Source of the DNA: Bemisia tabaci
Taxonomy: Eukaryota > Arthropoda > Insecta > Hemiptera > Aleyrodidae
Direction of reading: 5' to 3'
Assembly (NCBI RefSeq): GCF_918797505.1
Contig: NC_092799.1
Location: 31,260,597-31,324,596, forward strand
DNA: 64,000 nucleotides
The position numbers were made by a program, and so were the translations under genes. The notes below the pieces were generated by a model. It was not told where the DNA came from and did not search any database. It saw only the letters and a program-made list of their open reading frames with translations. Every line of letters begins with the position of its first letter. Within the stretch, counting starts at the first letter, position 1. Shown here in pieces: positions 10,019 to 20,611 of this stretch.

Positions 10019-10251
10019 CACAATGGATCGAGTCAATCAGAGAGGTCGGACAAGAAATTTTTGGCTAAAATTGCAAATTTTTATGTATAATTTGTCGCAT
10101 TTTAAATTTTAAGGGGTGCTTTTAGAAGAAAATTTCAAGAAGAAACCAATGGAACCACCTTTAGAAGCTCAAAGTTTTGTATAAACGGAGTTATAAGCGT
10201 TTAAAATTTTCAAATTTTGTCCGACCTTTCCGATTGACTCGATCCACCGTG
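10019..10251. mobile_element. Transib-like MITE, 233 bp, intact ends
   Basis: Starts CACAATGGATCGAGTCAATC and ends with the inverted form, finishing CCACCGTG. Both flanks are CGTCG (10014-10018 and 10252-10256), a perfect 5-bp CGNCG duplication. A copy of exactly the same length lies at 59637-59869 and a truncated one at 11185-11331. No coding capacity. Confidence 0.85.
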
Positions 10252-10256
10252 CGTCG

Positions 10257-10506
10257 CGTCGTCGTCTGAGCTGCAATTGGACGTTTGGTGGTAGCAAGGA
10301 GCACAGCATGCGAGACGAGCGATTGGGCTCGGTAAGAGACACGCACTTAGTCCGCGTATTAATAGCCCCCCACCCCCAACCCACTTGCGCCCGGCAGGGA
10401 CGAGCAATATGTATACTTGAAAACTCAGCCGGTGAGATGAAATGTATCTCCCCGCTTTAAAACTGGATCCAGGATCCTCAGCTCATACCTCCAGGTAGCG
10501 ACTCTT
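10257..10506. other. Intergenic, nothing recognised
   Basis: GC-balanced flank with no repeat partner noticed. Short overlapping open frames here are products of composition. Confidence 0.4.
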
Positions 10507-10732
10507 CACAGGAGAAAACTGAACACGAAAGTTTGGTTAAAACGGGAAGTAAAATACATATGACTCAGGCCTTCGGTTGAATCTTGGGTTGCCCTGTCTC
10601 TCCATTGTTATTTTTTGCGATAGATTCACCGCTAAGTGTACCAAAATCAATATAAAATTTGGGTTGGGCTGTGTTTCACTTCTTGTATAAACGAAAAGTA
10701 ACGCCAGAACACGGAGATTTATATCGGGGTAT
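10507..10732. mobile_element. CAC-ended element, GTTTGGTTAA family, copy 1
   Basis: Shares with 19223-19441 the ordered words AGTTTGGTTAA, TTGAATCTTGGGTTGCC, CACCGCTAAGTGTACCAAAA, GGGTTGGGCTGTGTTTCACT and AGAACACGGAG. The termini are less well preserved than in the second copy. Confidence 0.6.
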
Positions 10733-11184
10733 GCATCTAAATGATCCGAATTTTGCAGAACTTAACCAACGCGCCTTCAGCAGATTTAAGGGAGTCGAGT
10801 TTTAAAGTTTCTTTTTTAAATATTGCTTGAGACGACCATGAATTGAAGTAAATTTTTAGGGCCTGTTTAAACCGGAATACCGATGGCTAAAGTGCAAAAG
10901 CACCTATCTCCATAATGTGATGTTTCATAATATCCGTCTCTATTTTATTTCTCCGAAGAGATACGGGGCACAGAGCAAACCTCGTAGCTCGTTATTCTGA
11001 ATATTTCGCTGACAGGAGAAAAATCAATGAAATTCTCGGGAAATTACATTGATTAGTTTTCCGAAGAAATAATACAGCACGGTAAGAAGTCTGCAACGTT
11101 GCAAACGGAGATTTGTAGCCTCGCACTCTCACCATCAAGTTTTGAATTTATAACTGAAAGTATGTAATGTGACAGTTTCCTTTT
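10733..11184. other. Intergenic, nothing recognised
   Basis: No gene, no repeat partner noticed. Confidence 0.4.
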
Positions 11185-11331
11185 TTGTGAAGGGGTGCCC
11201 TCCAGGAGAAAATATCTTGAGGAAACCAATGGAACCACTTTTAGAACATCGAAGTTTTGTATAAACGGAGTAATAAGCGTTTAAAGTTTCTAACTTATGT
11301 CCAACCTCTCCTATTGGCTCGATCCAGTGTG
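11185..11331. mobile_element. Transib-like MITE, truncated right part
   Basis: AACCAATGGAACCACTTTTA, GTATAAACGGAGTAATAAGC and the end GGCTCGATCCAGTGTG match 10019-10251. It is followed by CGCCG (11332-11336), a valid CGNCG target. The left end is missing. Confidence 0.75.
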
Positions 11332-11339
11332 CGCCGGGG

Positions 11340-11870
11340 CGATCCGGTCGTGGGTTTTCATGTCGCGAATCGTGTTCGACGAACGAATCGAAATTCTAGC
11401 GAAGAATCACGTATTAGAGTTCTTGAATTCTTATACCTTGTTTAATGATCCATTCAATCTAAAAATGCTAATATAGAGAACATTCCCAACTTTTCTCAAA
11501 TAAATATTTTGTTGAGAAAGCTGAGGCAACGAGGCAATGCTTATACAGCGTTGAAACAGAACATGGACCTTTTCAGCCCATGGTCCGATACCGCGCGCGA
11601 TTATTTTATTGCAACTTCGAATAATCGCGCAGAAACTCCAAGTGTGAGCGGCGTGGAGCGCATGTTAGCGCCTACAAGATTGCGTGAATACTTCTCGCAT
11701 TCGCGCGCACAACACGGTGCGCGCTTTAATCGTAATTTCTCGGTGTTCGAGGTCAGACACACCACACGCGGTGCGATGCGGTGGACAATATTCAACCAGT
11801 GTAAAACGCGAGCTTGCAATCCTCGATGGATCGTGGAGATTTTCTTGCTTACGTCCAATTTGCATTTTTT
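11340..11870 (+). repeat. Composite repeat shared with the right edge of the window
   Basis: It starts with the right end of the TGGACCACTAG family (TCGCGAATCGTGTTCGAC to TTGTTTAATGATCCATTC) and continues through about 400 bp that also follow the copy at 63540-63990, including GTTAGCGCCTACAAGATTGC and GAATACTTCTCGCATTC. A 133-residue open frame spans it, but the similarity is at DNA level, so I do not call a gene. Confidence 0.6.
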
Positions 11871-12353
11871 CGAGCTTCCCACTTCAAAAACGGTACCACG
11901 GCACAGGTGAGTATTTCTTCAGAGAAGTTATTCCATCCAACCCCTGCTCACTAGGATACCACGCAATATGCAACATAGTCACGCCAATTCGCTAAAACAT
12001 GAGACGGGACGATGATTCTAACCACCAGATGACAATCGGCGTGTCGACATTCACATTTTTCTCGTGTTGATAGATATCCGCCTTGATTGACCTCGTGCTC
12101 GCCTCAACTTGCGCGCGGAAGCGTAGGCCATGTTGTGCAGGGATTGAATGGAACGACTCCTCTAACGAAATGTTCGCCTGAGCCGTAGTATCCTTTTGAA
12201 GCGGTAAGCTTAAAAAAATCAAATTTCTTAAGCTGATAGTTAACTTAGGAGTGTATTTCAGAGTTTGCCAATGCGATCATCGTGATTTTTTGAGGCATTA
12301 TCTATAAGGTATAACTGTTATTTTTGCCCTAGCAAAAGTTTGCAACGGACCGA
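11871..12353. mobile_element. GGGCCTGTTGCAAAC-family element, left end missing
   Basis: Words CACTTCAAAAACGGTACCAC, GAATGGAACGACTCCTCTAA, AGTATCCTTTTGAAGCGG and the right end CTAGCAAAAGTTTGCAACGG match the full copy at 27951-28530. A central inserted segment (about 12000-12115) has no counterpart there. Confidence 0.65.
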
Positions 12354-12394
12354 TTATCTATCGACATGTCTTATTACCCACTTTATGAGTGGAC

Positions 12395-12585
12395 AAAAAA
12401 CTGTCAGGGGTTATCCCCTAAAATTGTGGTACTACCCCAAAATGTTGAATGATACGGACAAATTCTAATTAATTGTGGTAGTACCGCAACATTTGGGTTA
12501 GTAACCCAATTTATTGGGGTACTACCATAATTAATTGGGGGGCTACCATAGTTAATTGGGGGTACTACCACAATTAATTGGAAAT
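12395..12585. repeat. GGTACTACC palindromic repeat cluster
   Basis: The words AATTAATTGTGGTAGTACC and its complement GGTACTACCACAATTAATT recur in both orientations four to five times with AACCCAA/TTGGGG variants. The left part (AGGGGTTATCCCCTAAAA) resembles 22165-22250. A miniature element built of short inverted words is likely. Confidence 0.65.
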
Positions 12586-12789
12586 GTCCATTTCACCCAA
12601 CAACCTCGTGCTTTTTTTCCCCGTAATTCATTTAGCCTGGTACAAATTTACGACTCGTGTTGCATAAATTCTTCCCAAAAAGGTGTAAAAAATGCATACT
12701 TGTCGAATTCGTGGTATTGCACGAGCACTAAGAAACGTCTGGCGTCAGCTTTGACAACACCAAGAACCAACACGGACCAAGAGTAGCTC

Positions 12790-13114
12790 TGATGGGGTGT
12801 CGCGATCTCAACCCCATCCCTGAAGCGGCGCGCGGCTCGGCGCAGCGACCTGTCATCGCATTAAATCCCTTTCGGCAATGCCACTAATGTAATTACCACG
12901 ACCCATCCTTAATCAAACCAGTGCTCGGTTTTCAAGAGCCCCAACTCCGAGCGCCGCGAAACATGCACCTCGTGGTGGCTCGCCCAGGCGCCCCTCCCGT
13001 AAATGGCAGGTGCCACGTCCGGCACTCCCTCGCACAGCACCGGAGCCCGGAACACTCATGTTTTAACTTCCATCGCCGTCAAATGCGCAGGAAATATACT
13101 TCGAACCATCTTTA
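12790..13114. other. GC- and CpG-rich island, no gene recognised
   Basis: Strong local GC rise with many CG dinucleotides, unlike its neighbours. It could be a host regulatory or exon-bearing segment, but no frame shows a known domain. Confidence 0.4.
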
Positions 13115-13541
13115 AATGGGCCTGTTGCAAACTCTAACTAGAGAGAGAAGAAAAAAAAATGACCCAGATGATGTGACTTGATGCCCACTTTCAAAGAAAT
13201 AAAGGCATTTTTCAAAATTTACAGTCCTTCAGAATGGACTTTCCGTGTGATTTTGCTAAAAATGGACCTCGGACCCTAGCCCCCCCCCCCAATTTTAGCG
13301 CACCCCAAAATCGTTTGACGTGCATAAAAAGACCATAAATATCTTCTCTGCAAATTTGACTGAAATCTTACTAAATGTGTTACAAACGGGAAGCTTTAAA
13401 AAAACCGCGTATTTCTTAGGCAGATTGTGAAATTAGGCATGTATTTTAGACCTTCCCGCTGCGCTCCTAGTGATTTCTGAGCCATTCCCCAAACGAAATA
13501 ACTCTTCTTTTTACGCTAGCTGATGTTTGCAACACGTCCAT
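13115..13541. mobile_element. GGGCCTGTTGCAAAC-family element, diverged copy
   Basis: Left end ATGGGCCTGTTGCAAACTCT; right end with GCTGATGTTTGCAACACGTC then CAT. Internal words GCAGATTGTGAAATTAGG and AGTGATTTCTGAGCCATT match the copies at 27951 and 55985. It holds a C10 run near 13281. Confidence 0.65.
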
Positions 13542-14533
13542 TGTGTAAACCACGTACGCATGAGAATAGAGAGAAAAAAAATGGTCTATTCCTTTCCGCA
13601 ATTAAATCTCGAGCATGTTTGTAAGAGGCGTCCATTTTTCGAGTAGATGAGACCCAAACGCTAGGATACCTGAAACGTATTGGACTGAAAGAAAGAAGTG
13701 GGCGGGAAAAATAAATCGAGCATTAATTGAGGCGTGTAATGTGTGCGGGTAGAGTTTTCAGCGGCCTTTTTGTAACTTCAAGAGGAGCTTTAACGTCGAG
13801 CATTGACAGGTTATTGATTAAAGTTGTGGTTCGAAAAAGTTTGGACCGATGTCGAGAAAGCGGAAATTGAGTTTTGATAAAATAGTTTCCCCGTGGAGTT
13901 GGTTGGACTCGTAATATTTTTCAGTTTCCCAATTTTGCCACCTTTTTATCGCTTTGGGCCCGCCAACCATAATTTTCACTTCGCAATAAGAACGCACAAA
14001 GCCCAACTTGTGGTAATATTTAACTCTCGAAGTTCCACGAATTTCCAGACGGTCAGGGATTTTCAATGCGGTACGTTCACTGCAGATGCCTCCGCATGTT
14101 CGTGAGAAGAACGGCTAACTGTATTGAAGAAAGTGAAATCACTAATCCTGACTACTGATACCTGAAAATTATGGATCCCGCGAATTTTGTAAAAATCGCT
14201 TATTTTTCGATAAAACCACTAGAATCCCACAACGAATGGCCTGTTCGGAAGCGCGAAATTCGTGATTTGCTAGATTACCATGACGGTGCGTTGCAAGTGG
14301 TAGATTGAAAAATATAGGTGAATTCGAAACCCCTCTCGAAAATGCGAGTGAAGGAGAGCTTAAAAGTTTAAAAAATATCGGGAATATTATAGGAAATCTT
14401 ACACAGCATTGCCGAGTTGACAATCTTCCATCGCCTTTACTGATGAGGTGCGCCAGAAAATCATGGATTCGGAAACCGCTTTTGAAGCGTGGAAAGCACT
14501 GGATGTTCTGTTCGAGCAAACCTCCTAAGACCT
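13542..14533. other. Intergenic, nothing recognised
   Basis: Overlapping open frames of 80-116 residues occur on both strands at 13818-14556, but none shows a recognisable motif or strand bias. I treat them as chance. Confidence 0.45.
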
Positions 14534-14825
14534 GCGGGCCGATTATTAAAATTTAGTGTTTGTCGAACGGACATATAGACAACATGGGTTAAATGGCGAG
14601 GCGTGATTGGTCGGCTATGTCTTATCGCTGCTTTGTCGTGCCTTCGTCAGGTGGAATGGACGACATACTGTCGGAAACTTCAGAGGTACCGATAGCTTGT
14701 GAGTTCAACCCGACATAGGCACGACAAAGCAGCGATAAGACATAGCCAACCAATCACGCTCCGCCTTTTAACCTACATCATCTATGTCCGCCTGACTAAC
14801 ACAAAATTTCAATAATCGGGCCCGC
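14534..14825. mobile_element. Foldback MITE, GCGGGCC-family, 292 bp
   Basis: Arms of about 110 bp are inverted copies: GCGGGCCGATTATTAAAATT at the left and its diverged complement at the right, with a near-perfect inner core GGCTATGTCTTATCGCTGCT. The spacer is about 70 bp. Related copies lie at 37257, 38781 and, worn, 55745. Target duplication not resolved. Confidence 0.85.
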
Positions 14826-16098
14826 ACGACCGTTATGGAATAATTTTTTCTCGATGCAGTTGACTGAAAGTGAAAACGTCTGTACACGTATTGCGAAACT
14901 GAAGAATGTATAGTACGACTCAAATAAGTAGTTTAAAAGGTAGGGATGAGGTTAAACTTCCAAATGTATTACTTATATATGCAGTACTCTGTTTAACAAA
15001 AAATTTCAATATTGTTAAGTCGAGCTGGCTGCTGTTGCGAGAGGGTAGCCTCATCAATTTTTCGTTTTTCTGACGTAAGGGCGTATCTCAATTTCCACGT
15101 GAGCCCTGTTCTTCATATAAATTCATACTTTCTGGGACTCATGCGGAAATCGAGTCTCACCCTTCCGTCAGTGGAGAGCAGCGTCGAATTGACCGGGGTG
15201 CGAGGAAAACTACCAACCTTCGCCGAGGCTGGAAGAAGGGAGTATGTGAGGAGATTAGGATATATTGCCGCATGCCGCCGACAATAGTTGAACGCTTGTA
15301 CGCCTCGACGAGACATTTATCCAAAAAGATAAAAATTTTACTATCGTGCGTTTAAGTTCAGTGTAAAACTATTTTCATTGCATTGAGAAAAAACTCATTT
15401 CAGCAACATATTCCCCGCTACAGATACTCTTAAGTGCAACTCTGTGCATCCCTTTACGACTAATCATTGCAAACGCGTTTGGGGACAAACTGGTCCCATC
15501 ATCTGCACAGTGTAGCTTAATAGTTTGTATTATCAACAACACTCACCATTTGGAAATGAAAAGCTTATCATGAATTGTTTTTTTCATTGATCATGTGTTT
15601 GAATATCCTCAGAATTGATTAATGAAACACCACGCACCTGAAACAAAGAAAATTGTCGGCTTCAGTTTAGATCGCTAGCAAGTGCAAGGGTAAACACTCT
15701 TATCTGGTTATATTACATCGGTCTACAGGAGTTACTTGTCAAAAAGTTCGGAACTGATTCTGCTAATTATCCCCGTCCAGGAACATCCCCTGAAAATTGG
15801 GCTTTTTGGAGGTAAAATTGAAATTTTGGAATACGGGCACATTATCTGCTCGAAGTCTAATATTAGAAGTCAAAGAATCTACATAAATACCGAAGTCAAT
15901 ACGAAACAAATAATGTCCTAAAATTGTTATTTATTCTGATTTATTTGAAACCTAATGCCTTGTTTTGCTTGCGGGTTTTTTTTTGTTGCAAAGAACAGAG
16001 CTTTATTCATGAGAACATCATTTAAAGTCTCAGAGATTTTAGGATAGTCTCTCCTTCAATTGATTTATAAGTTCATGTTCTGAAATGTGTTTGCCCTA
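14826..16098. other. Intergenic, nothing recognised
   Basis: AT-rich, with a T-rich run near 15975. No supported gene. Confidence 0.45.
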
Positions 16099-16100
16099 TA

Positions 16101-16350
16101 CTGCCGTGCTAAGGAAGTACGCCGTATGAACATTCGATAGTTGCCAAATTTCCCCGGACAAAATATGTATTTTGTAGGAAACTTATCCAAATCTTTTGGA
16201 ATTTTGAGATATTTTAGATCGAATTCTGTGCAAAGTTGTCTAAAGAATTAGATGAAAAATATTCAGCAGTTTCCTTGAAAATTTGTATTTGATCGGAGCA
16301 AATCTGGCAACACCCGAAGGCTCATACGGCGTTTTTCCTTAGCACGGCAG
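16101..16350. mobile_element. CTGCCGTGCTAAGG-family MITE, full copy
   Basis: 250 bp with inverted ends CTGCCGTGCTAAGGAAGTAC and its complement finishing CCTTAGCACGGCAG. TA flanks both sides (16099-16100, 16351-16352). This is the most abundant family in the window, with full or partial copies at 19575, 20552, 32095, 46047, 47090, 47179, 53044 and 59882. Confidence 0.85.
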
Positions 16351-16352
16351 TA

Positions 16353-16907
16353 ACCTTGTGATTCGTGCAGTTCATCGACTGAGATCTGTCAGTAGAAGAG
16401 GTTATGTACATTCGGGAAGTCTTTTGATGTTCAAGCAAAGCAAATATTAGAGTATTCGAAGCTGGAGGAGAGATAATAAACGGAGGCGCAATAAAAATCA
16501 GGGGTCCCCTAAGAGACAAGCGATTTCATATTTTTCTTATTTCCTCGCCGGGCCGTAGGAAAAACACGAGGCGTTGTTTAAAAAAGTTATCCTCCATAAT
16601 CTTATTTTGTTGAGCCGAGGAGGATTTTCCGAAACTCGGGTGACTCTAAGCAGCCCCCCCCCCCTTTCTGGAGCCCCGGAATGGAATGAACTTTAGCGAG
16701 CTGGCGAACAAGCCGGGGGAGCCGGGGAAATACGGAACTATCCCCGTTTGTGTGTAAATGTCTCGCCACGAACTCTTTCCATAATTAAGACTCGGGGAAA
16801 GTGTGAAAGTTCCACACGCCTACCTCCCAAATGTTAGCGTAACCCAATTCCTGAATGTCAACAATTTGGTGCCCCCGGCCCCCCTTCCGGGAGGAATTTT
16901 CCAGCTG
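16353..16907. other. Intergenic, GC-rising toward the right
   Basis: Includes a C10 run near 16657 and GC-rich words. No gene or repeat partner noticed. Confidence 0.4.
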
Positions 16908-16915
16908 ACTGCACC

Positions 16916-17068
16916 CAGTGGCGTGGCGTGCCTTGCGATACATCGATCGATCTGCCCATTCAACCTGTGGAATAGGGTCGATTAACAGGGTGAGCTTTAA
17001 TAATCGATTTTTTACCGTAGTTTCAAATGGAGAAATATCGATAGTCGATCGTTCGCGCCTCGCCGCCG
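16916..17068. mobile_element. hAT-like MITE, CAGTGGCGTGG family, copy 1
   Basis: Begins CAGTGGCGTGGCGTGCCTTG and ends in a worn inverted copy. Flanks are ACTGCACC (16908-16915) and ACTGCATC (17069-17076), an 8-bp duplication with one change. CAGTGGCG ends and 8-bp targets are the hAT pattern. Confidence 0.8.
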
Positions 17069-17076
17069 ACTGCATC

Positions 17077-17334
17077 CTGCGGGCAAATGTCAAAATGAAT
17101 AGGAACCGAAGCTCTATTCACTGTTTCTGCCAAGTGTGAAGTTGGGTAATTGTCGGAGTTAAAGACACGCCCTCGCCCGCCCGCCACCATCCCCCGCCGC
17201 GGCTTTTGTTTCGCAGTTTATGGGGAGGAAAATACTGATTATTAGGGCGGCAACAGGGTCGTTCGTAAGGGGATGCTCTTCATTACGCTTCGTCTCGGAA
17301 ATGTCACTATCGTGCTTTTCGAGCGTGTTTCGAT
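17077..17334. other. GC-rich spacer between two hAT-like MITEs
   Basis: Contains CGCCCTCGCCCGCCCGCCAC near 17168. No gene recognised. Confidence 0.4.
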
Positions 17335-17342
17335 ATTGAGAC

Positions 17343-17511
17343 CAGCGGCGTGGAGTGCTTTGCGATATATCGATTGTTGTGATATTTAAACAGAATGGAA
17401 AAATTATCGATAAACAGGGTGATCGCAGCGAACACCTTAATCATCGATTCTTTACCATAGGTTTAAATGGCAGAACAAAATCGATACATTGCAATTCACG
17501 CCACGCCACTG
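17343..17511. mobile_element. hAT-like MITE, CAGTGGCGTGG family, copy 2
   Basis: Starts CAGCGGCGTGGAGTGCTTTG, ends CACGCCACGCCACTG, and is flanked by a perfect 8-bp duplication ATTGAGAC (17335-17342, 17512-17519). Internal words ATAAACAGGGTGATCGC and CATAGGTTTAAATGGC are shared with the copies at 25741 and 57917. Confidence 0.9.
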
Positions 17512-17758
17512 ATTGAGACCGAAGAGTGATGGGTCGTGCTTTCAAATGTGGCAATATAAAATTACGCGGTGGTGAATGTATTAAAAAATTTAGAAAGATT
17601 ACCAAGGAAGGGAAACATCTAAAATGTTAATATCAAATGTAGTAATTTATCGTGATCTCGATTTTCAACACTTCTGAGGAAACAACTTAATCACATTTGC
17701 TAGAAAAGTCATTACTGAAGAGAAACGTCAAAAATTTCAATATAACGGAGTAGTAACT

Positions 17759-18013
17759 GGATTGCATTTTGCAAAAAGGAACCACTAGCATTGCAATGAT
17801 GCAAAGATTGTGCAACTTCATCCTTTGCAATGAAATTGCGGAAATTGTGAAAAACTATGAAATTTAGATGGTAATTTTTGTCTTAAATTTACAGTTTTTA
17901 GCGAGTTAAATAGAAACTATTAAGGGATACTCGGGTTTCCTCCAAGACAAAAGAAGTTGCACAATCTTAGCAACATTGCAATGCTAGTGGTTCCTTTTTG
18001 CAAAATGCAATCC
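17759..18013. mobile_element. MITE with GGATTGCATTTTGC ends
   Basis: Inverted arms of about 65 bp: GGATTGCATTTTGCAAAAAG, then AACCACTAGCATTGCAATG, mirrored at 17950-18013. No second copy noticed here; target duplication unresolved. Confidence 0.8.
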
Positions 18014-19222
18014 AATTTATAGCTACCCAATTTTCAGCATTTTTGAGGAAACAGCTCAAACACACTTGCCAAAAATACAGTGAAAAATAACATGCATTAT
18101 ATTAAGTTGAGCAAATCATAATCTTAAAAGTTTCCATTGATTATTAAAACCCAAGAGTGAATAAAAGAAACTGGTGTTCTTATGACTATTTTTTCGTGAA
18201 ACAACAGATAAATAATTGAACAATCGACCGCGACAATTTGAAATAAATGGGGGGAGGGGGCTACTAAATATCTAATTCAGTTTTGTTTTTGAGGAATTCT
18301 TATCTGAGGCCTAATCGGCAATAATCCTGAAAGTTGCATTCATCACGTTATCACTTGGCTGACATAAGAGCGTAACTACAATTAGAGATGAGCTCGGGGA
18401 AGCATTGATTTATATGGACGACAGGGTTCATCGCCCAGTGTGGTTACGTCCTTATGTCAGGAGGGTGACGACATGACTCCTCTCGGATGGAAACAGATAG
18501 AATATTAGATCATGGTATTCTAGGATCTATGTTTGAAAGAGTGGAAAGAGCTTTAATTCGAATTCCCATAGATACACGACCTCGTCTTATATTTTCGCCG
18601 ATACGTATCCCAGCTCTCCAGAAGCGAGAGCAGGTTATGAATTTGTTCAAATTGTGCTCCCGAGATACCTAGACGTGAATTTCAGGGCGTGAGTGCTCCG
18701 ACCTGAAAAAACACGACTAGCTTTGAGAGGGAACATTAATAAAAACCAATCTTGAAGCCATTTCTTTTAAAAAATTTATCACAGTTTCTCATCGGTCCGT
18801 TGTTGTCGACTGATGTTCGAATTCAGATTCACGCTTCACATAAAATGTGAAACATATTTCATCGAAACTAACACCTTCAGACGGGGCATTTTCAATGTTT
18901 ATACTTATGAATTTTGCTAGATAAGTTGCGTTTTCAGACTGACATTTAGTGGAGGTGGAAGGAGTGGTGGTGGTAAGAAGAGAAGATGATGAATTAAAAA
19001 GGGTAAAAACAATTTTTTTAAGGCTCAAGTCCACATCAAATTTTCTGAAAGTTTTCTGAAACTTTCAGCTGAATCATTTAGTTCGCATGTATTTGATTGG
19101 TTTCAAAGTGAACTTGATTTCCGCACTATAGGCTTTACCTATTGCTTTTTTACGGTAACGCAGCAGCCTTCATGCTTCAACTTTCCCGAAAACCCTGCCT
19201 CATTTCTTCCGAAGTTTTCTTA
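18014..19222. other. Intergenic; weak short inverted repeat
   Basis: TGACATAAGAGCGTAACTAC near 18360 is roughly inverted at 18440-18462 (GTTACGTCCTTATGTCA), about 100 bp in all. A minus-strand frame at 18789-19034 has a Ser/Thr-rich stretch and no known motif. No supported gene. Confidence 0.4.
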
Positions 19223-19441
19223 CACAGCGAGAAAAGTCAACACAGACGTTTGGTTAATATTTGAGGTAAAACACAAAATAATCTCAGCTTTCAGTTAATT
19301 CTTGGGTTCCCGAGTCTTTCCATTGCTCTCTGCGCTAAATTTACCGCAACTGTACCAAAATCAACGCAAAAGGGTTGGTTTGTGTTTCACTTTCCTATAT
19401 TAACCTAAAGTTACACAAGAACACACATTTTTTTATCAGTG
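19223..19441. mobile_element. CAC-ended element, GTTTGGTTAA family, copy 2
   Basis: Starts CACAGCGAGAAAA and ends TTTTTTTATCAGTG, flanked by TA on both sides. Internal words match 10507-10732. Ends and target resemble the other CAC...GTG elements at 26180, 31629, 44286 and 45370. Confidence 0.65.
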
Positions 19442-19574
19442 TAATAGACGCGGAAGTTCTCAAGATAATGATCGCAATCGTTTTTCGGTGCAAAGAAAGA
19501 CTGAGGAAAAAAATCGGGTCGAGAGAACGACGATTATTACTTGATTTTCCACCTTTGAGTACACCTGGACTTCT

Positions 19575-19755
19575 CTGCCGTGCTGAGGAAGAACGCCGTA
19601 TAAACCTTTGTTAGTTTCCAACTTTCCATGGATCAAATACGAATTTTCAAGAAAACTTGTGCATATTCTCCGTTCTGTGTTTCAAAGAATTTTCCTCGTA
19701 ATTACATCTATGCACTCTGAAAATTTCAAGAGAAAACATTCATAACTCTCCTCAA
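19575..19755. mobile_element. CTGCCGTGCTAAGG-family MITE, left part
   Basis: Starts CTGCCGTGCTGAGGAAGAAC and follows the family to about AAAACATTCATAACTCTCCT; the right end is lost. Confidence 0.7.
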
Positions 19756-19827
19756 AAACGGTAATCCCGTTATCCAGTGACACAGTGATAAGAGAGTGAT
19801 AAGACACAATAGCCCGAACGCAGACAG

Positions 19828-20187
19828 CAATAAAGACACATTAAAATACAAAAAACAAATGAGTACACATGGCTAGGGAGAAATAAAACAAACCAGGACG
19901 TTTCGGGTCTATTACATGCCCATTCTCAACTGGAACAGAAGCTAAAAAATGTAAAAATTAAAACGAGAAAATGAGCATGCAACTGACCGAGGTAGGAATC
20001 AGTGAAAACTGATAAACAGAGAAAAGATGGACAGAAGGGCACTATCACCTCCTTGATTAGGAATTCACCTCCTTCTGTTCCAGTCGAGAATGGGCATGTA
20101 ATTGGCCCGAAACGTTCTGGTTTGTTTTATTTCTCCCTAGCCTTGTATACCCATTTGTTTTTTGTATTTTAATGTGTTTTTATTGTT
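19828..20187. repeat. Inverted repeat with GAAACGT motif, 360 bp
   Basis: Arms of about 115 bp (19828-19945 and 20072-20187) mirror each other, including ATTCTCAACTGGAACAG, GGACGTTTCGGGTCTATTAC and GGCTAGGGAGAAATAAAACA. A related piece, CAGCCGAAACGTCTTG to CTAGCCTTGATACCCAC, lies at 22388-22438. Confidence 0.75.
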
Positions 20188-20212
20188 GTTCTCCTCAAAA
20201 ATAAACATTTTA

Positions 20213-20236
20213 CACTGGAAAAAAAACACATGGATC
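20213..20236. mobile_element. CACTGGAAAA-family end fragment
   Basis: CACTGGAAAAAAAACACATG only; the family sequence then breaks off. It lies 85 bp left of a full copy. Confidence 0.55.
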
Positions 20237-20320
20237 GTTCTCGTGACAACATCGAACGGATATAAACTATATAAATTCCTCTTTGTTTGAATCCGTCCTG
20301 AGTGAACCGTAGACAACGTA

Positions 20321-20551
20321 CAGTGGAAAAAAAAACACGTTGGATCTAGAGTCCAGACTCTTGGAAACATTGACAAGAAAAAGGACACTTGATTCAATCA
20401 GATTTAAGCTTAAATCAAAAGGAAATCCGCTCAAATTAAGAGGCTTGGTTCTTGATTTAAACTTAAATCTGATTGAATCACTAGTATTTTTTCTTGTCGA
20501 TGTCTTTAAGAGTGTTGACTTTAAATCCAATGTATTTTTTTTTTTTCAGTG
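20321..20551. mobile_element. CACTGGAAAA-family MITE, copy at 20.3 kb
   Basis: Inverted ends CAGTGGAAAAAAAAACACGT and its complement ending TTTTTCAGTG. Next inside come TTGGATCTAGAGTCCAGACT and ACATTGACAAGAAAAA. The centre is a run of inverted words (TTGATTCAATCAGATTTAAG and complement). Full copies lie at 51055 and 55054, worn ones at 9541 and 29235. Confidence 0.85.
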
Positions 20552-20611
20552 TACTGGAGGAAATTTGGCATCTCTCGAATGTTCATACAGCGTTTTTCCT
20601 TAGCACGGCAG
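20552..20611. mobile_element. CTGCCGTGCTAAGG-family right-end fragment
   Basis: AATTTGGCATCTCTCGAATG followed by CGTTTTTCCTTAGCACGGCA matches the right end of 16101-16350. It abuts the previous element directly. Confidence 0.7.

Noticed and set aside
11509..11910. 133-residue frame with LAPTRLREYFSHS, similar to frames at 52609-52824 and 63601-63993
   Set aside because: The similarity follows a repeated DNA block also present as an inverted pair and as tandem copies. Protein-level constraint is not visible.
18359..18462. Small TGACATAAGAGCGTAAC inverted repeat as a MITE
   Set aside because: Only about 20 bp match with gaps, and neither a target duplication nor a second copy was found.
20072..20187. 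Hammerhead ribozyme suggested by the GAAAC word
   Set aside because: The required CTGATGA core and the third stem are missing.
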